Origin: Phoebastria nigripes
Taxonomy: Eukaryota; Chordata; Aves; Procellariiformes; Diomedeidae
Direction of reading: 5' to 3'
NCBI GenBank assembly: GCA_035582835.1
Contig: JAYKAV010003087.1
Location: 76,010 to 140,009 of the forward strand
Length of the DNA: 64,000 nt
Part shown: positions 37,101 to 50,435 of the stretch, in pieces
Numbering within the stretch: the first letter of the stretch is position 1
Layout: each line of letters begins with the position of its first letter
Made by a program: the position numbers and the translations under genes
The notes under the pieces: model-generated
Told to the model about the DNA's origin: nothing
Database searches by the model: none
The model's input: the letters and a program-made list of their open reading frames with translations, nothing else

Positions 37101-40100
37101 GGTAGGTACTTCAAAGACTTTCTGTCCTTGTGTTTGCAATCATTGGGACGTTGAGAGAAGACTGTTACTGCTTTTTCCAGAACTTTCTAAGTATTAAACA
37201 TCGTGCTTTTTAATCTCTTTATATATTTTATTCAGAGTCTAACAGAGATAACTGTTTCTCTAAGAAAACTGACACAACACTTTAAGGCTAGCTGTCTTCT
37301 GTCAGATAACATTTACTATAGCTGCCGAAAAATTAGATTTTTGACATCAGCATCATCTGTCCTTCCTCTGAGTCCTTGGATATATACGTGCCAGATTTGA
37401 AGGCTGCGTCTTCTGTAAAACCTTAAAAGACTAATATATTGCCAAGTTTGCTTATATGGTTAAAGTTTTTTTGCATTTTCAACAACAAATTAAGTATGAA
37501 GTTACTTATGGTAATGGTATATATATGGTTAGAGTATCTCTTGAATAGAGCAATCCTAATGGCTCTGTGCCATGCTTCAGGGTCTTTGAGGTGAAAATAA
37601 ATTATGAGAAATTCTTCTTTCTGAAGCTTCCAGCAGGCTTTCAAATGTTGGTGAAAATGCACTACTGGCTAATAGGTTTGGTTTTTTTTCCTCCCCATGT
37701 ATAGGAAATAACAGCTGAGAAATCTGATGTTTCTGGAGGGATCCATATTGTTAGGAAATACTAATTGGTTTTGGTTTAGTGTGGGTTTTGGAGGTCTACG
37801 TCCTCACTTCCTGGGGCACTGTGGGAGTTACCTATGTTAATTTTCTAAAAATTTCACTGTTACAGCTGGATAGGTAAAAAGCCTAGTGTCCTTATGGAGG
37901 GGAGGACAGAAGGGTAAGCCCTGATAAAACGTGAGAAAATCAAATCAAAAGATAGGAATTGGGGCAAGGCCAGACTCTGCTGGTTCTGCTGCACGTGCAA
38001 TAAGCTCTTTCTTCTTCCTTCCAACCCGTCATCGCTTTTTGCTCCTTGGACAAACCTCCTTTAAAAGGTCACGAGTAGATGTAAAAATACAGAAGCAAGA
38101 AATGCCTGCATTCAGCACTTTGAAGAAAGCGGGTCTGGTGGTTGCATCAGTGCTGCATGTGTCAGATTGCTAAAATAAGCCCGAAGTCTGTGTTCTGCAG
38201 CACTCACAGAAATGGAAGTCATTATCAATTTTAGCAATCAGGGGAAAATAACACAATCCTTTATGATCTCAGCTTTGAGTGTATTGGTGGTTTATTTGAT
38301 AAATTTGATAATTTGAATACAGGTAACTTGTTATCTTGTAATTCTATCATTTTTGTGATAAGCCTAGTGTTTCAGCAGTGTCTTTTGCTGTAAGTGTCTG
38401 AAATGTTAATGACAGAGAAATCATGTAGCCTACCTCTGGGAGCAGAGCCTTTCTGATTTGTAATTAATTGCAATCCTTTGATTACTAGAACCAAACTTCA
38501 TATGAAAAGTTTAATTCTTCAGTGTTGAAAATAGCATTTTTTATTCTTTTTGACCTCTATGCTTCCCAACAAGTATAAGTTTTTATTTTACAGTTCTGTT
38601 CAATAGTGTTTTGAATAACACCCAGTGTTGTTAATTATTATTTGTATTATTGTAGTGCCAGGAGATGACAACAAGCTTCCAGGAGCTGAGCTCTGTAAAC
38701 ATGCTTGGAGGCAGTCTCTGACCTGAGGAGTTTACAGTCCATGCAGAATAGACAGAAGAAAGGACGGGGCATAGAGCTAATGTTATTTACTTAGCCACAT
38801 AGCAGGCAAATGCAGAGCTGGAAAAGGGCATGGATTTCTTAGCCTAGAACTCCTGACTTCTGCATTATGTTACCCTCCCTTATGAGGATCACACTAAGGA
38901 GATTAATTATTGTTGCTACTGTATCTCTTCTCAGACTTTTTTTACTAAGATGTAAAATACTGCAGAATTTACAGTAGGATTGTCTCCTCTAAAACTCACA
39001 GAATTTAGTAGAGTATGAGACTTCCTTCTGTTAGCTTTTTGTTAATTATATAAAGATACAGCTTGCTTAGTGGAAATACCATTAAATAACACAGAACTCT
39101 TGTTCATGAGATAGATTCGTAGCTTCCCACAGATAAATTAAGGTATATTCAGTCACGAGCAGACCTCAAAGATCTTGAACATGGCAATGGTAACATCACA
39201 GTGCTGTGTTTGCTGGATCTCAAGGTCTTCATGCCTATTTGGGGAAGTAGAGTAAGAAAGGGGAGGCTGAGGCACATGCCAAAAGATGTTAAAGAGAGTG
39301 TCACTGAAAGGTGTGAAGTTTTCTGGTTTTCTGCATGCCTGTAGTACACAAGATGGAAAAAGCTATTGGTTTGTCTGAATGAATATATGAAAACGACTTA
39401 TGAGTTTAGGGTAATGCATATGTGCTTTTAACACATTTTTATTAACACTTCTAAAACCAGCAGTAAAATCTGTTTATGAAGAGAAAGGGCTTGGTTTAGA
39501 TTGTTCTGCAAGCTGATAAAGCTGTTTTGTGAAGGTTTGTGGGAGGCAGGACTGTTTGTTAGAACTGTGGTTTTTTTGGTTTTTGTCCCGTGTGGGCCCG
39601 CCCCGTTATCTTTCAGCTAAGAGCTAAGTATTTGCTTTTCTATCTGGCTCAGAATATTGGTCATGACTACTAAGCTGTTGTTGCTTTTAAAATAAACTTT
39701 GATTCTTCCTCTCATTTACACTAAAGCCTTAACTTGAAGGTCATTTTACACAGTTGGCAAGAGTTGCCAAAGAGCTGTAGTATAAATGGCAATGAGGCTT
39801 TGTCTGTTTTTTTTTGTTTGTTTGTTGTTTGTTGTTGTTTGTTTGTTTGTTTGTTTGAACAGACTTATGTTTCATTTTGGATCTGATTGGAATATCTCTT
39901 AGAATCTGTTATACCTACATTTTCATCTATATCAAGAATAAGATTCTTATGCATAAAATGCTTATGGAGCAAACAATAACTGTCTCCTTTTTCATATTAA
40001 TGATGCAATTACTCCCATCCTCTATTCCTAGAGCCAAGGTTGTGAAGAAGCTACTGAAGAATGCAGCACAAGAATTAATGAACAGGCCAGTTACGCTGTC

Positions 40101-43100
40101 AATAAACTTCGCCAGTTAAATGACAAGCTTGAGTATAAGAAACAGGCTCTAAATTCCATATGTAATTCACCAAAACCTGACAAAAAGGTAAGTACCTTTA
40201 GTGTCTTCAGTTTTGTGGTGGGTTTTTTTTTGTTGTTGTTGTTTTTTGGTTTTGGTTTTTTTTGTGGTTTTTGGTGGGGGTTGGTTTTTTTTTTTGTGTG
40301 TGTGGGGGGTTTCCCCCCCCCCCCTCCAGATTATGTGTGTGTTTGTGTATTATCCAGTTGTCTTGGGCTCTTCTTGGACAGGTCGGATTGCTGTTTCAAC
40401 CAGCCTGTTACAGAAAGTGAAATCAGAGCTTAGTTTTAATTGTTTATTTTTTCCATTTTTTTAAAACTATTGTAACTAAAATTGCAAATATGATTTATAT
40501 TGCTTTGTTTGTCATAGAATAACGATCTCTCTCCCAGTGGTCATGCTGCTTTGTCGGTGGCAAATAGTATTTCTTCCTTACATCTCTACCCACCTATATC
40601 TCTATAATTCTTTATGGCAGCTGGTTTCGTGTCTCTGCCGCATCTGCAGCACTGCAGTGGAGGGATGTGCTAGTTAACTTCTGCTCCCTCTGCTGGCTTT
40701 GAAATAGCACAGCATAATTTCATAATCTCTACAGTTGTGACTGGCTTGCTCAAATAAAGGGGAAAAAAAAAACCCAAACCTATAAAAGTGACTGATTTCC
40801 TTTATAAGGAGCTAGGAGAAATCTGCAGGGCATGCTTTCATCAGACTAAAAATTCTGAGGGATATGAAACTTTGGCTCTCTGGGCTTGGATTCAAAACAA
40901 AACTCTCTTTCTCTTTGCAAAGTGCAACAGTTAAGCAACCTAAGAACATATTCAGGCAGAAGCAAGTGATTTGCATTTGGCTTAGGCCAACTCGTTTGCG
41001 TTGCTACTGAGGATGATATTACAGGACTGTTGTTCAGATGCAGCTGTCCCAAGCTTTTCAGGTGTAGTGAGATCGGTTGCAAATGGTAGATGGTGGGTGA
41101 GATGAACAAGTAGCCAAGGCATCTCCCTAAAATGGCCTCCTGCTAGGGATGGCAAAAATGTTCCTGGGCATTAGTTATTGCTCAGGACCTAGGTTCTTCA
41201 TACGTTTGTTCCTTCACTCAGGGTGAGTGCTAAGATGCTGGTCTGAATAGAAGTTGACACCCTGCTCATTCTCTGCTGTCCCAGCTCTGGGGATAGCTAC
41301 CTCTTAGAGAAAGATGTGGACAGCAGCGTTTGAGGCCACCCTAGCTAGTTTCATTCCCTCTGTCCCTTCCACATCCCCCTTCTGCCAGAGGCTACTGCAG
41401 ACAACTGGAAATGTGTCCACAGCTGTTCTGGGGTGTCCTACTCACAGCTGCTCTGCTGTGTGTGTGGCCTCAGCTGGCGGAAGATACCTCTTATTTGTCA
41501 TCCAACCACTACTGTTTGGAGTGCTAAGAGCACAGATGTGTCCTTTTTTTTTTTTTTTTTTTTTTAATTTTTTTTTTTTTTTTTTTTTTTTTTTGTTTTG
41601 TGAGTCCCCTTTTTCCCGGGGATTTTTTTTTTTTTTTTTTTTTTTTTCTCCTCTGGACGTAGCAGGTAAAAATTTGGTTCTTGGTCATAGGAGGTAAAAA
41701 ATGTTTCTAATAATTCCACAGTTTTGTGCCATATGAAGGGGAATGTCACGCACATTTTGTATTACATTTTTTAACCTCAAGCTGTTCCTGGGTTGTTTGC
41801 TTTCTCTTTTTGAAATGCCTTTGCTGTGAGACCCATACAAAACATCTGTAAGTGGCTTCTAGCACCGTGCAACTCAGATGCCAGTCAGTCAAGGAAGAAA
41901 ACTGCTCATTTGAGTTGCATGTGGAACGCTGCTAGTTCTAAAAGAAAATGCTCTGTAGGGAGAAGTGTTATTTCAGTTCTTTCTGTGGAATATAAAGAGT
42001 AGCAAAGATGACATGAAAAAATGACAAGCAGTCTCAGGCATTCTCTCTGACATACAAGGCCCACTGCCATAGAAAATAGCTTGGTCTATGGAGGTCTGTG
42101 ACTGTGGTGCCACCTTCTGTGCGTGTCTCATGCCCAAAGCTTAGTGGCTGTCTCCCTTGGGTTTGTGAGTGCAGTCTCATACCATCCTGTGCAACAACAG
42201 TAAATGTGCAGGGACCACATTCTTTCTAAGAGTTCAATCTTGTCATCCTCAGTAGCAAAGCAAAACCTTAACATTCCCCACCCAGAGCACTTTCTAGTGC
42301 TTGCTAAGCCTTATTTTCAAACAAAATGTGTGATGCAATTATTGAAATTAAATGGGACTTTACTGAACGGAAGAATGCCTCCGTCTCTATCAGGAATTAT
42401 GTGGAAGTTGGAGGGATTTTATGTTAACTTGTTCAGATCTTTCGTATTTCCAGTGGACCTGTACCAGGAGTGAACATAAACTCACTTTGAGAAATTGTAA
42501 GAGGTGCTCTTATAACCAACTAGGTTTTAAGTTAAAATTTGCACCACGGGTAAAAAGAGTTAGAAGTACAAAAGAAGTACTAAACAAAAGTGGGTGTGCT
42601 TGTGTATGCGTGAGTTAGGCTATACCATTTGTTTCTGTAGCATTATAGTTTTAATTTTTTTTTTCTTTGATATGAAAAATACTATATAACTAAGCCTTTA
42701 TATATTGTTGCATTCACATGGATGTATCACTTGTATGTTCCCTTTGCATTCTTGAGAAATAATAGCTATATTCTTTCTATGCCTAAGCTCTTGGGGAGGT
42801 GGGGGTTGTACCCCTTCTAAAGTAGTGGGGTTTTCCCCATATTTTTTTTTTTCCTGAAATATTCTTTCTCTTTGAAAATATATACATCTTTGAAACAGAA
42901 TAATAAAATGGATCCAGTATAGTTACAAAGTCTCAGTATTTGTTTTATAAGCATAGCAGCTATTTACTTATGTTGAAACCTTACCAGTTCTTTCTGTATT
43001 TATTGATTGTTCCTGGATGCCACTTATAGGAGTCCATGTAAGGTGACTGCAGAGCAATCTGTGTGTCGATAGTAAATAAAACAAAATACAAAATTATTCT

Positions 43101-44631
43101 GAAGGTTAGGTATATGCTAGAAGGTTGCTATAGCTGTTGTGTGGGTAATATTTCATATCTTACATGAGACAAAAATTCTGAAAAAGACAGAATCACTGTA
43201 GCTCTGTAGAATGTACCACTTGTGGTGCAAGTCGTACGACTAAGACTCATAAATTTGACTATGTGGTATATCATATTTAAAAAAAAAAAAAGTGTCAGCT
43301 TCTTTTGCTATGTTTCCAATGTCACATCTTATGTATACTTCCACCTTTTCTTGTCATACTGTCTCCTGGTAGTATGTATGGTTACTTATTTTTTTGCTGA
43401 TGTGATGAGATACAGACAGTGAGCTATGTCTTGATGAGAACATCTTTTTAAATGTGTGCTTTCCACAATAATAAATCATTCCCTTTCCAAAACTAAAATG
43501 AATTTAGTAGTAACTTCCTGAGTGATTGTTAATGTAGCTAAGTTCCTAGAAATGAAATCTATTCCCAGGTTCATTGGCCGCATCATGTATATCTGAAAAT
43601 GGTAAGGAGGATGTCTTCAGTAATGCATATTTCGGTAATTGCAATTTCAAGTTCATATAAAACATATAATTTGTAATATATAATCCTATCTAAAGTGCCT
43701 TTTATGCTGATAGTGTGATAGTAGCATGTCCTTCTAACTTGTTTTTTATTTTAGTATCGGGGTTGACCTTTAAGATTACTGTGTATTCTGCAGGTTTATA
43801 AGAGGCATCATAGATTCTCTCACTTACAATTTTTTTTTCCACGTGAATTGTTCTTTCTCTCCCTGCTTTTGTACCTTTTCTCCTTTCTGAATAGTGTCCC
43901 TCAAGACACAATTAGCTGCATTGCACAAACTTTTTCTTACCAATTGTAATCAATAAACTTTCCTCTGCAGATTGTGTCTAAGCTGAAGGATGAAATTACT
44001 CTGATGGAGAGAGAGCACAATGACCTTCAGCTGCACATTGCAAGAACGGACTGGTGGTGTGAGAATCTTGGCATGTGGAAAGCCTTCATTGTCTCAGGCG
44101 AGGTATGGGGTTTTTATGGCTTTTTATCTTCTGGGTCAGTTCAAACTTGCGTGAAGAGAAGAATAAAAGCCTGTGTATACTTTCTTGATACCTTTGTGTA
44201 CACTGTGTATATTTCATATTTATTTGGGTGGGGTGGAAACCCTAACCTCTTCTGAACTCCTCTGTTTCCCCAGTGACTACTACGATGCATATACAAAATT
44301 TCTAGTCCTCAGACACCGTTGTAATGGAGTTATAAAAATATTTGCATGTCCATGAACTGGTTTTAGCACTGGGTAAAGTAATTTGCTATCTTAGGGGTGT
44401 TGTTTTTCATGAGAACTGTCTCTTGTTATATTACCATGCTATCACACTTGGGTGCAGTTGTGTCTCTGCTATGTCTCAAAGATGCAGTACTTACACTTTT
44501 TGTGTTTTGTATTATTATATTTAATGACAGTACAGTTTCAAGGGACTAGAATACCCAGAAAGAAAGTGCTTTAAATCTGTGAGTAAGTTGAAGGAGAAGT
44601 TAAATAAGGAGAAGTTAAATCAATCTATCTT

Positions 44632-44685
<54 letters not shown>

Positions 44686-47600
44686 CTTGTTCTGCTCTTC
44701 CTTTTGGGTGTAGGCAGACAATTGTGAATGAATGTAAAAAAAAATGTAATGGAAACAAAGTATTACCATCTCATGGCTTTCTGTTAACACTTGCCATGAA
44801 AGGAACTCAATTAATGCTTGTTATGTAGTAACTGTAGGCTCACACTGTACATAAGCAATCTTCTTGAGAGTATCACTTCAGAGCATTAAAGGTTAATTGG
44901 ATCTCTACTGGCTTGCCTTCCTATGCTATTAAGAAAATGTTCCTTAAGTAAGTATAAGTAGTTTCCTTGAGGTAATTTTTCTTGGAAGAAAAAATTATGT
45001 GCTGTTGAGTTTATTTGGTTGTGTCTTCAGCTCTTGCAGACTATTGATAGGTCTGTCAGCAGTTAAATTCATTGTCTGTAAAAGAAGAAATAAATCCAAC
45101 AGGTTAAAAACTTAAGGTGCCATTTTAAAAACCAAATTCTCGGTGTGTAAACATCTGGATTTGTTTCTGGTTTAATGCTGTTTGCAGGTGACAGTTGAGA
45201 ACAGTGAAGCTCTTAAGTTGTCTTTAAGACTTCTCTGTAGCTTTTGAAGTCTGGTTTTATAGAACAGCAATACCGTGTGCAGCAAAACTGCAGAACGGCA
45301 GCTTTCTGGTAAGGGGCACCATACAGAACTGCCCAGCGTCTCCCTTATTACCAGATGAGAAGGTGGTTTGGCTAAATAAGAGGGAGGTTGGGAGATGCTT
45401 CTAATTACTTACTGCCTTAACTATAACTTATAAGTAGTACTGGATTAGATAATTAAATGTAGGCTTGCATCAATTGTGCTGTTTGCAGCTCTGTGCTTCA
45501 AAGGGTAGGCTGGAGAAAATATTAATGTTGTAGTTATCCATGTTAATTAATTGCTTGGGAATGTTCTGGCTGCAGTTGATGATTTCAGGGGGTGTGAGTA
45601 GGTGACATTGTCTTCCTATCTGCAAAATACACTGTTGCTAATCCTAGCATGAAGCTATGTAATTTTTAGAGAGAGAAAAACTTGGTGGCCCTATGTTTTT
45701 TGCAGAAAAGCTTAGTAAAAGTAAATTTTGCTATAGAATTTGAGCTGAAAGTGTAATAGCCTGTCATCGGCCTTTTAAACTGATTTACTAAACCAATTAA
45801 TAGATAATGCATAAAAAACTAGAATTACTTAAGACTTGGGAAAAAAACTATGTGTCCAAACTGTAGTTCGTACTCTCTTAGCTTGAATCTTTCAGTCTTT
45901 ATAGTTTTGAGTCATATAAATGCACTAGCTATGTGTGTTTGAAATATATTTTAAAAAAAAAAAATCAAAAAATCAGTGTAAATGGTATAACCTACAGGTG
46001 TCTTCTGGTAACTGATATTTCTGATGAAACTGTCTTTGGAGACTCAGTGTTTTGGCTGGCTGGTAGAGGTTGAAAAAAGACAGTGGGAACATGCAGAATG
46101 AGGGGACCCATGATAACAACTCGTCTAATTCTGTGAGTCACTTCCCCATGACAGGTATATTCCCTACCATTCCATACCAGCAGGTATAAAACTTACAGCT
46201 ATGTAACCTAACCTGCTTTACTTGCTTTAACGGTTTTAGCGTTGTATTGTTTCGTATTGTAGCAGGCGTTTTGCCTCCTCTGTCCGAAGAAAGACGACTG
46301 TTTCAGAGCATAACATCTTTTTAAAAATCTATTACTTTCATAAGGAATGGAGTTAGTAGATTTGAATAAGGTGAAAAAATAGCTTGTCTTGCTCATTTAA
46401 ATATCTTGGAATTTAGGATGTTTATGCTTAGTGGAAGTTAAGAAAATTAGCTTCTTGTGAATTGAGGAAAACAACAGTGTGTCCGATACGCCTTCTGTGT
46501 GTCTTTCTGTGTTTAGAAGGGACTTTTAAGGGACTTTTTTTTTTTAACAGCAGTCTGGTTAGCCCCTATTTCACTGCTGCACAGGTTGGGTGGGCTGTTT
46601 CAGAGAGCTGCTCTGACTGAAGGAAGTTTCTGGTGAGTCATAAAGTTCTTCACTGGCTTAATAACTGGGCTAATTTTTGTTAATGTTTAATCATTCCTGA
46701 TGGACGTCTAGACCAGCCCGTAGTGCTTCTAACAGCTGGTTCAATGGCTTTCCTTGGCAGCTTGTTACTTTACTGAACTATTATTACAGTTTTTGCTAAT
46801 GTTAAGTTTACATTTTACCTACTGCAGGTAATAGCTATAGCTTCTGCTGGAAAGTATTTAATAATATTTGTTCCTCATTTGTTTTTCAATATTTCATTGA
46901 ATGTTTCTTACTGCTACCACACCCTGGTAAGAGGTGCTCACCTCTGGCGTGTGCCCTGTAGGTTTTATTAATGGGTGTAGGTGTGTCAACATCCTCATTC
47001 ATATCTCTCTCTATCCACTTTGGGACTTTGTGCCTCATAGGGAGAAGGTAGAAATCTTTACCATTTGTGGACTAGCTATCTGTGGCATGCTAGTAGACAG
47101 TAAATTCCGAAATAATTAATCTTTCCATTGTCTTGAGGCTATGGAGTACTGCCAATACAAAAAAAACCCAATAGCCTGAAGCTGCTTTGGGTACTTGAGG
47201 GCTGATTCTGTTCTTGCCAGGTAAGTAGCAGTGAATAACCTGAAAGACTCAAGTGTAAGCTGAGGAAAGGGGCTGAGAAAGGGCTGAGGAGGAGACTTGT
47301 GGAAATGCCATCGTAGGGGCTAATTCTGAAAGCCCTTGCCAGTGCTGTGAAACGATCAGGGCTGCGACTATCACAGGACCTTTGGACTTGGAAAACCAAA
47401 CCAGAGCACAAATGTTAGGTTTATGCTCATGAAGAACAGAGCTGGAAGAAGGTTAGGATGGTTCTCAGAACTGGATGATTTTTAGGATGGGAGTAACAGA
47501 AGTGTGGTGAAATCTCCCAGCATGGCGTGCAAGATTTGGCGTTCAGCAGGAACTCTGGGCTTCGGCTCCGACCCTTTGGAGTGCCTTTTGGCTGGAAGCA

Positions 47601-50396
47601 GTAGGTACGCTGGTGGCTTGTCAGTCGTGCAGTTTGTCTTGAATGGGCTGCAGGTGTGAAAAAGGCAAATGTGGCCCTCGAATACATCAAGGGAGGAGTT
47701 TCCATTTGAGATGAGGAAGTGTTACAGTCGCTCTGCAGGTGCTGGGCTGTTGCATTTGAGAAGGGTGGAATTGAATGGATTGAATGAGGAACTTCTCCCA
47801 TGAGAACTGATTGTGAAAGCACTTTTGTTTGCTTAGCTTAGCAAAAGGGAGACTCGGAGGAATAAGGCCATCTATAAAAACACATCAGTAAGGGTAAACA
47901 TAAGGGAGGGGTGAAGCATTGTTGGAACAAATGGGGAACGAGTTTGGAAACTGAAAGAAAACGTCCAATGACCAGGGTGAGGGTCTAGAGCATACTTTTA
48001 ATGTAACGGGGTTGGAAAAAAAAATTGTTTCACAAGTTTGAATTCATTCATAATAGCAGTTATATGAGATGGTGCCTGTTACAGCAAAGGACTAGATCCC
48101 CTGGTTTAGAAGACCCCCTATTTTTCTGTGCATTTTCCAGTTGACTCATTAATTTGGAAAAACAAATGCAGAAGTACTTAAGTTGGTCAAAAATTTTGCT
48201 TTCCTAAGAAGACCCTGAAGACTTTCAGATATTTATATGAGGGTATTTGAAGGAAGTTGTAATGTGTCTCCATCTAGTAATTAGAATTTAAATGATTTTG
48301 CACGTGGTTCTTAACTTGAAAGCAGGAGGAGTACTACGTCCTCCCATTTTGAGAATGTGCTTCCAGAGGGATGACTCTCCTGACAAGTACAGTTCAGATG
48401 ACCCTGCACACATGCAAATCCCTGCCCTGGGGACGAATGTGTAATGGAGAACAACACGCATGACTCAGATCAGCATTTTCAGCACAGATCTCCCAGTTTT
48501 CAAAGGCGGCTGCCAGGAGGTGTTTGTGAGTCACCTACAAACACAAATCCAATCTATCTCGGGGTAGACAGGGCAGGGACTGTCCCAGGAGATCCCAGTC
48601 CCCCTGTGCCAGGTTGCTCTGACCTACATTTTGGAGAGTATTCAAGCATCTCTTTCTGCAGTGGTCTGCAGGAGCAAGGCTGTTCCCCAAATAGCCGTGC
48701 TGGGAACTAGGCACATTTTCAGACATTCAAGCTGATACTTTGTATTCTGTCCGGGTGCTGCTGCACCTTTTTTTACAGAGAGATGTGAAACCTAGGCCTT
48801 AGATCAGGTTTCCCAGTGGTCCATGTGCAGCTTTAGGAGGAGTGCATCACAGGGAATACTCTCCATGTACAGCTCTGAACAGCCCTGAAATATGAAGATA
48901 GATTTTAGCTGTGTGTCTCTTACAATGGTGATGTAGCTGCTCGTCAAATCATCTATCGCTAGCTTTAAGTGTTGTCAGACCTTTACAGGCTTCTCAGAAA
49001 ATGTGTCATAATTATATGAATTTTAAAGCTTATTCTTATCCTAATTGGATCGGTTAAATATTCTTAAAAAAAAAAAAAAAAAAAGGCCCCAAAAGCTTAA
49101 AAATTATTACTTTCCTCAAAAAGATTGTGTGAGAGTGGTATTTTATAATTGCCTTTCTGTTATTTGCATGTGTATTAAAACAAGCATTTGAGAGTTTGGC
49201 TTGGCCAAAAAAAGCTATGTATTTTACGCATTTCCCTTATTTGCCTTTCATAATCTATTTAGCTGTCTCCTTAAAATAAGTAAACAAAAATTTGTTACCA
49301 TTAGGGCATAAGGGTGAAATTCTGGGTGACTCATCAAATTAAGAAATAAATATGGTCACACTGCTGCCGTTGTCTCAAGAAAAATCATTTAACTCCTTTA
49401 CTGTAGTTTTCCCATTTGCACAATGTGGTTAATCGTTCCTCCCTCCTCTGGCTGTTGTACAGCTTGATACATCAGTATTTTTGTGAAGTTGTGAGCCCCT
49501 TGGAAGTAAACACTGCACGGATACCACATGTTCTGTGCATGCAGAATAGCTCAAGTGAGCAGAGAAATCGCTCTGAGACAACACCAGCTGCCACAGGGCC
49601 CAGCTGCAGAGCTTCTGTGCCTGGCGTGTGGGTGAGCCTCGGCACGAGCACTGGGAAAGAAAGGTGAATAATGGGAGAACAGTCAGGAAAATGCAGTCGG
49701 GAGAGATGGAGTATTGGTAAGCAATCAGAAAGCTATGCGGTAGGTACCTTAAAAACTGAAATAATACACACAGCTGTTTGTAGAAGATATGTCAGGGAGA
49801 TTTGATTGCTGATGGACAGCATTGCAAAGCTGTATGTAAAGTGTAATAGTGGCTAGCTGGAGGACTGAATTCAGGACTGACATAGCGTTTTAGGTAAAGT
49901 TTAGTCCATTAAGGGTATTGCTCCACATGTAGCCTTCAAACTGCAAGAGAAGCACGGGACAGTGATGATGACTCAATTTGCAAGCGAGTCATCTGCCAGT
50001 CCAAATGTTCCACTGTTTGCTTTCATAGTAGTATACTTTATCTGTTGGTTTCTTCCCCACAAGGTTTTAGAAGAGAATGGAGAACAAGTGCCCTGTTACT
50101 CTGTCATGGTGAGTTTACAAGAAGTTGGTGGAGCTGAAACTAAGAACTGGACTGTTCCCAGGAAGCTCAGTGAGTTTCAGAACCTACACCGGAAACTCAG
50201 TGAGGTACGAGTCTCAGGGGAGGGAGAAGATGCAAATTGCTAAAATTTGTCAGAATGATGCTTGGAGAGGGGAAAACCAGATAAAAAATTAATATTGCCA
50301 GTTTTTATGCCAGCCTTTTGGCTTTTTAGCCTTTTAGAGTTAGTTTTCTATCTGCATATTTCAGGCCTCTGTCAGATGCTTATAAAACTTGTTTAT

Positions 50397-50435
<39 letters not shown>

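Larger units (their letters stand above)
35947..40031 (+). other. Intron, 4.1 kb
   Basis: Holds an L3/MIR-like fragment at 38625-38885 and a (TTTG)n simple repeat at 39806-39857. A weak, uncertain MIR-like stretch lies near 36705-36810. The remainder is AT-rich unique sequence with no gene recognised. Confidence 0.8.
40188..43970 (+). other. Intron, 3.8 kb
   Basis: Begins with a G/T-rich to C-run tract at 40216-40327 and contains large T tracts at 41544-41647. The rest is AT-rich unique sequence. No transposon or gene was recognised. Confidence 0.82.
44103..50063 (+). other. Intron, 6.0 kb
   Basis: Contains a 15-base perfect tandem duplication at 44591-44620 and a T run of 52 at 44634-44685. 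It also holds an old LINE-like fragment at about 47640-47790, an A run at 49066-49084 and a MIR-like fragment at 49368-49530. A 131-codon minus-strand open frame at 47427-47822 overlaps the LINE-like remnant and is not considered a gene. Confidence 0.8.

Noticed and set aside
41314..41755. 127- and 63-codon frames with long Phe or Lys runs
   Set aside because: They run through T tracts; the N-terminal part is not a recognised protein.
47427..47822. 131-codon minus-strand frame, possible small gene
   Set aside because: Overlaps an old LINE-like remnant on the plus strand and has no recognisable domain.
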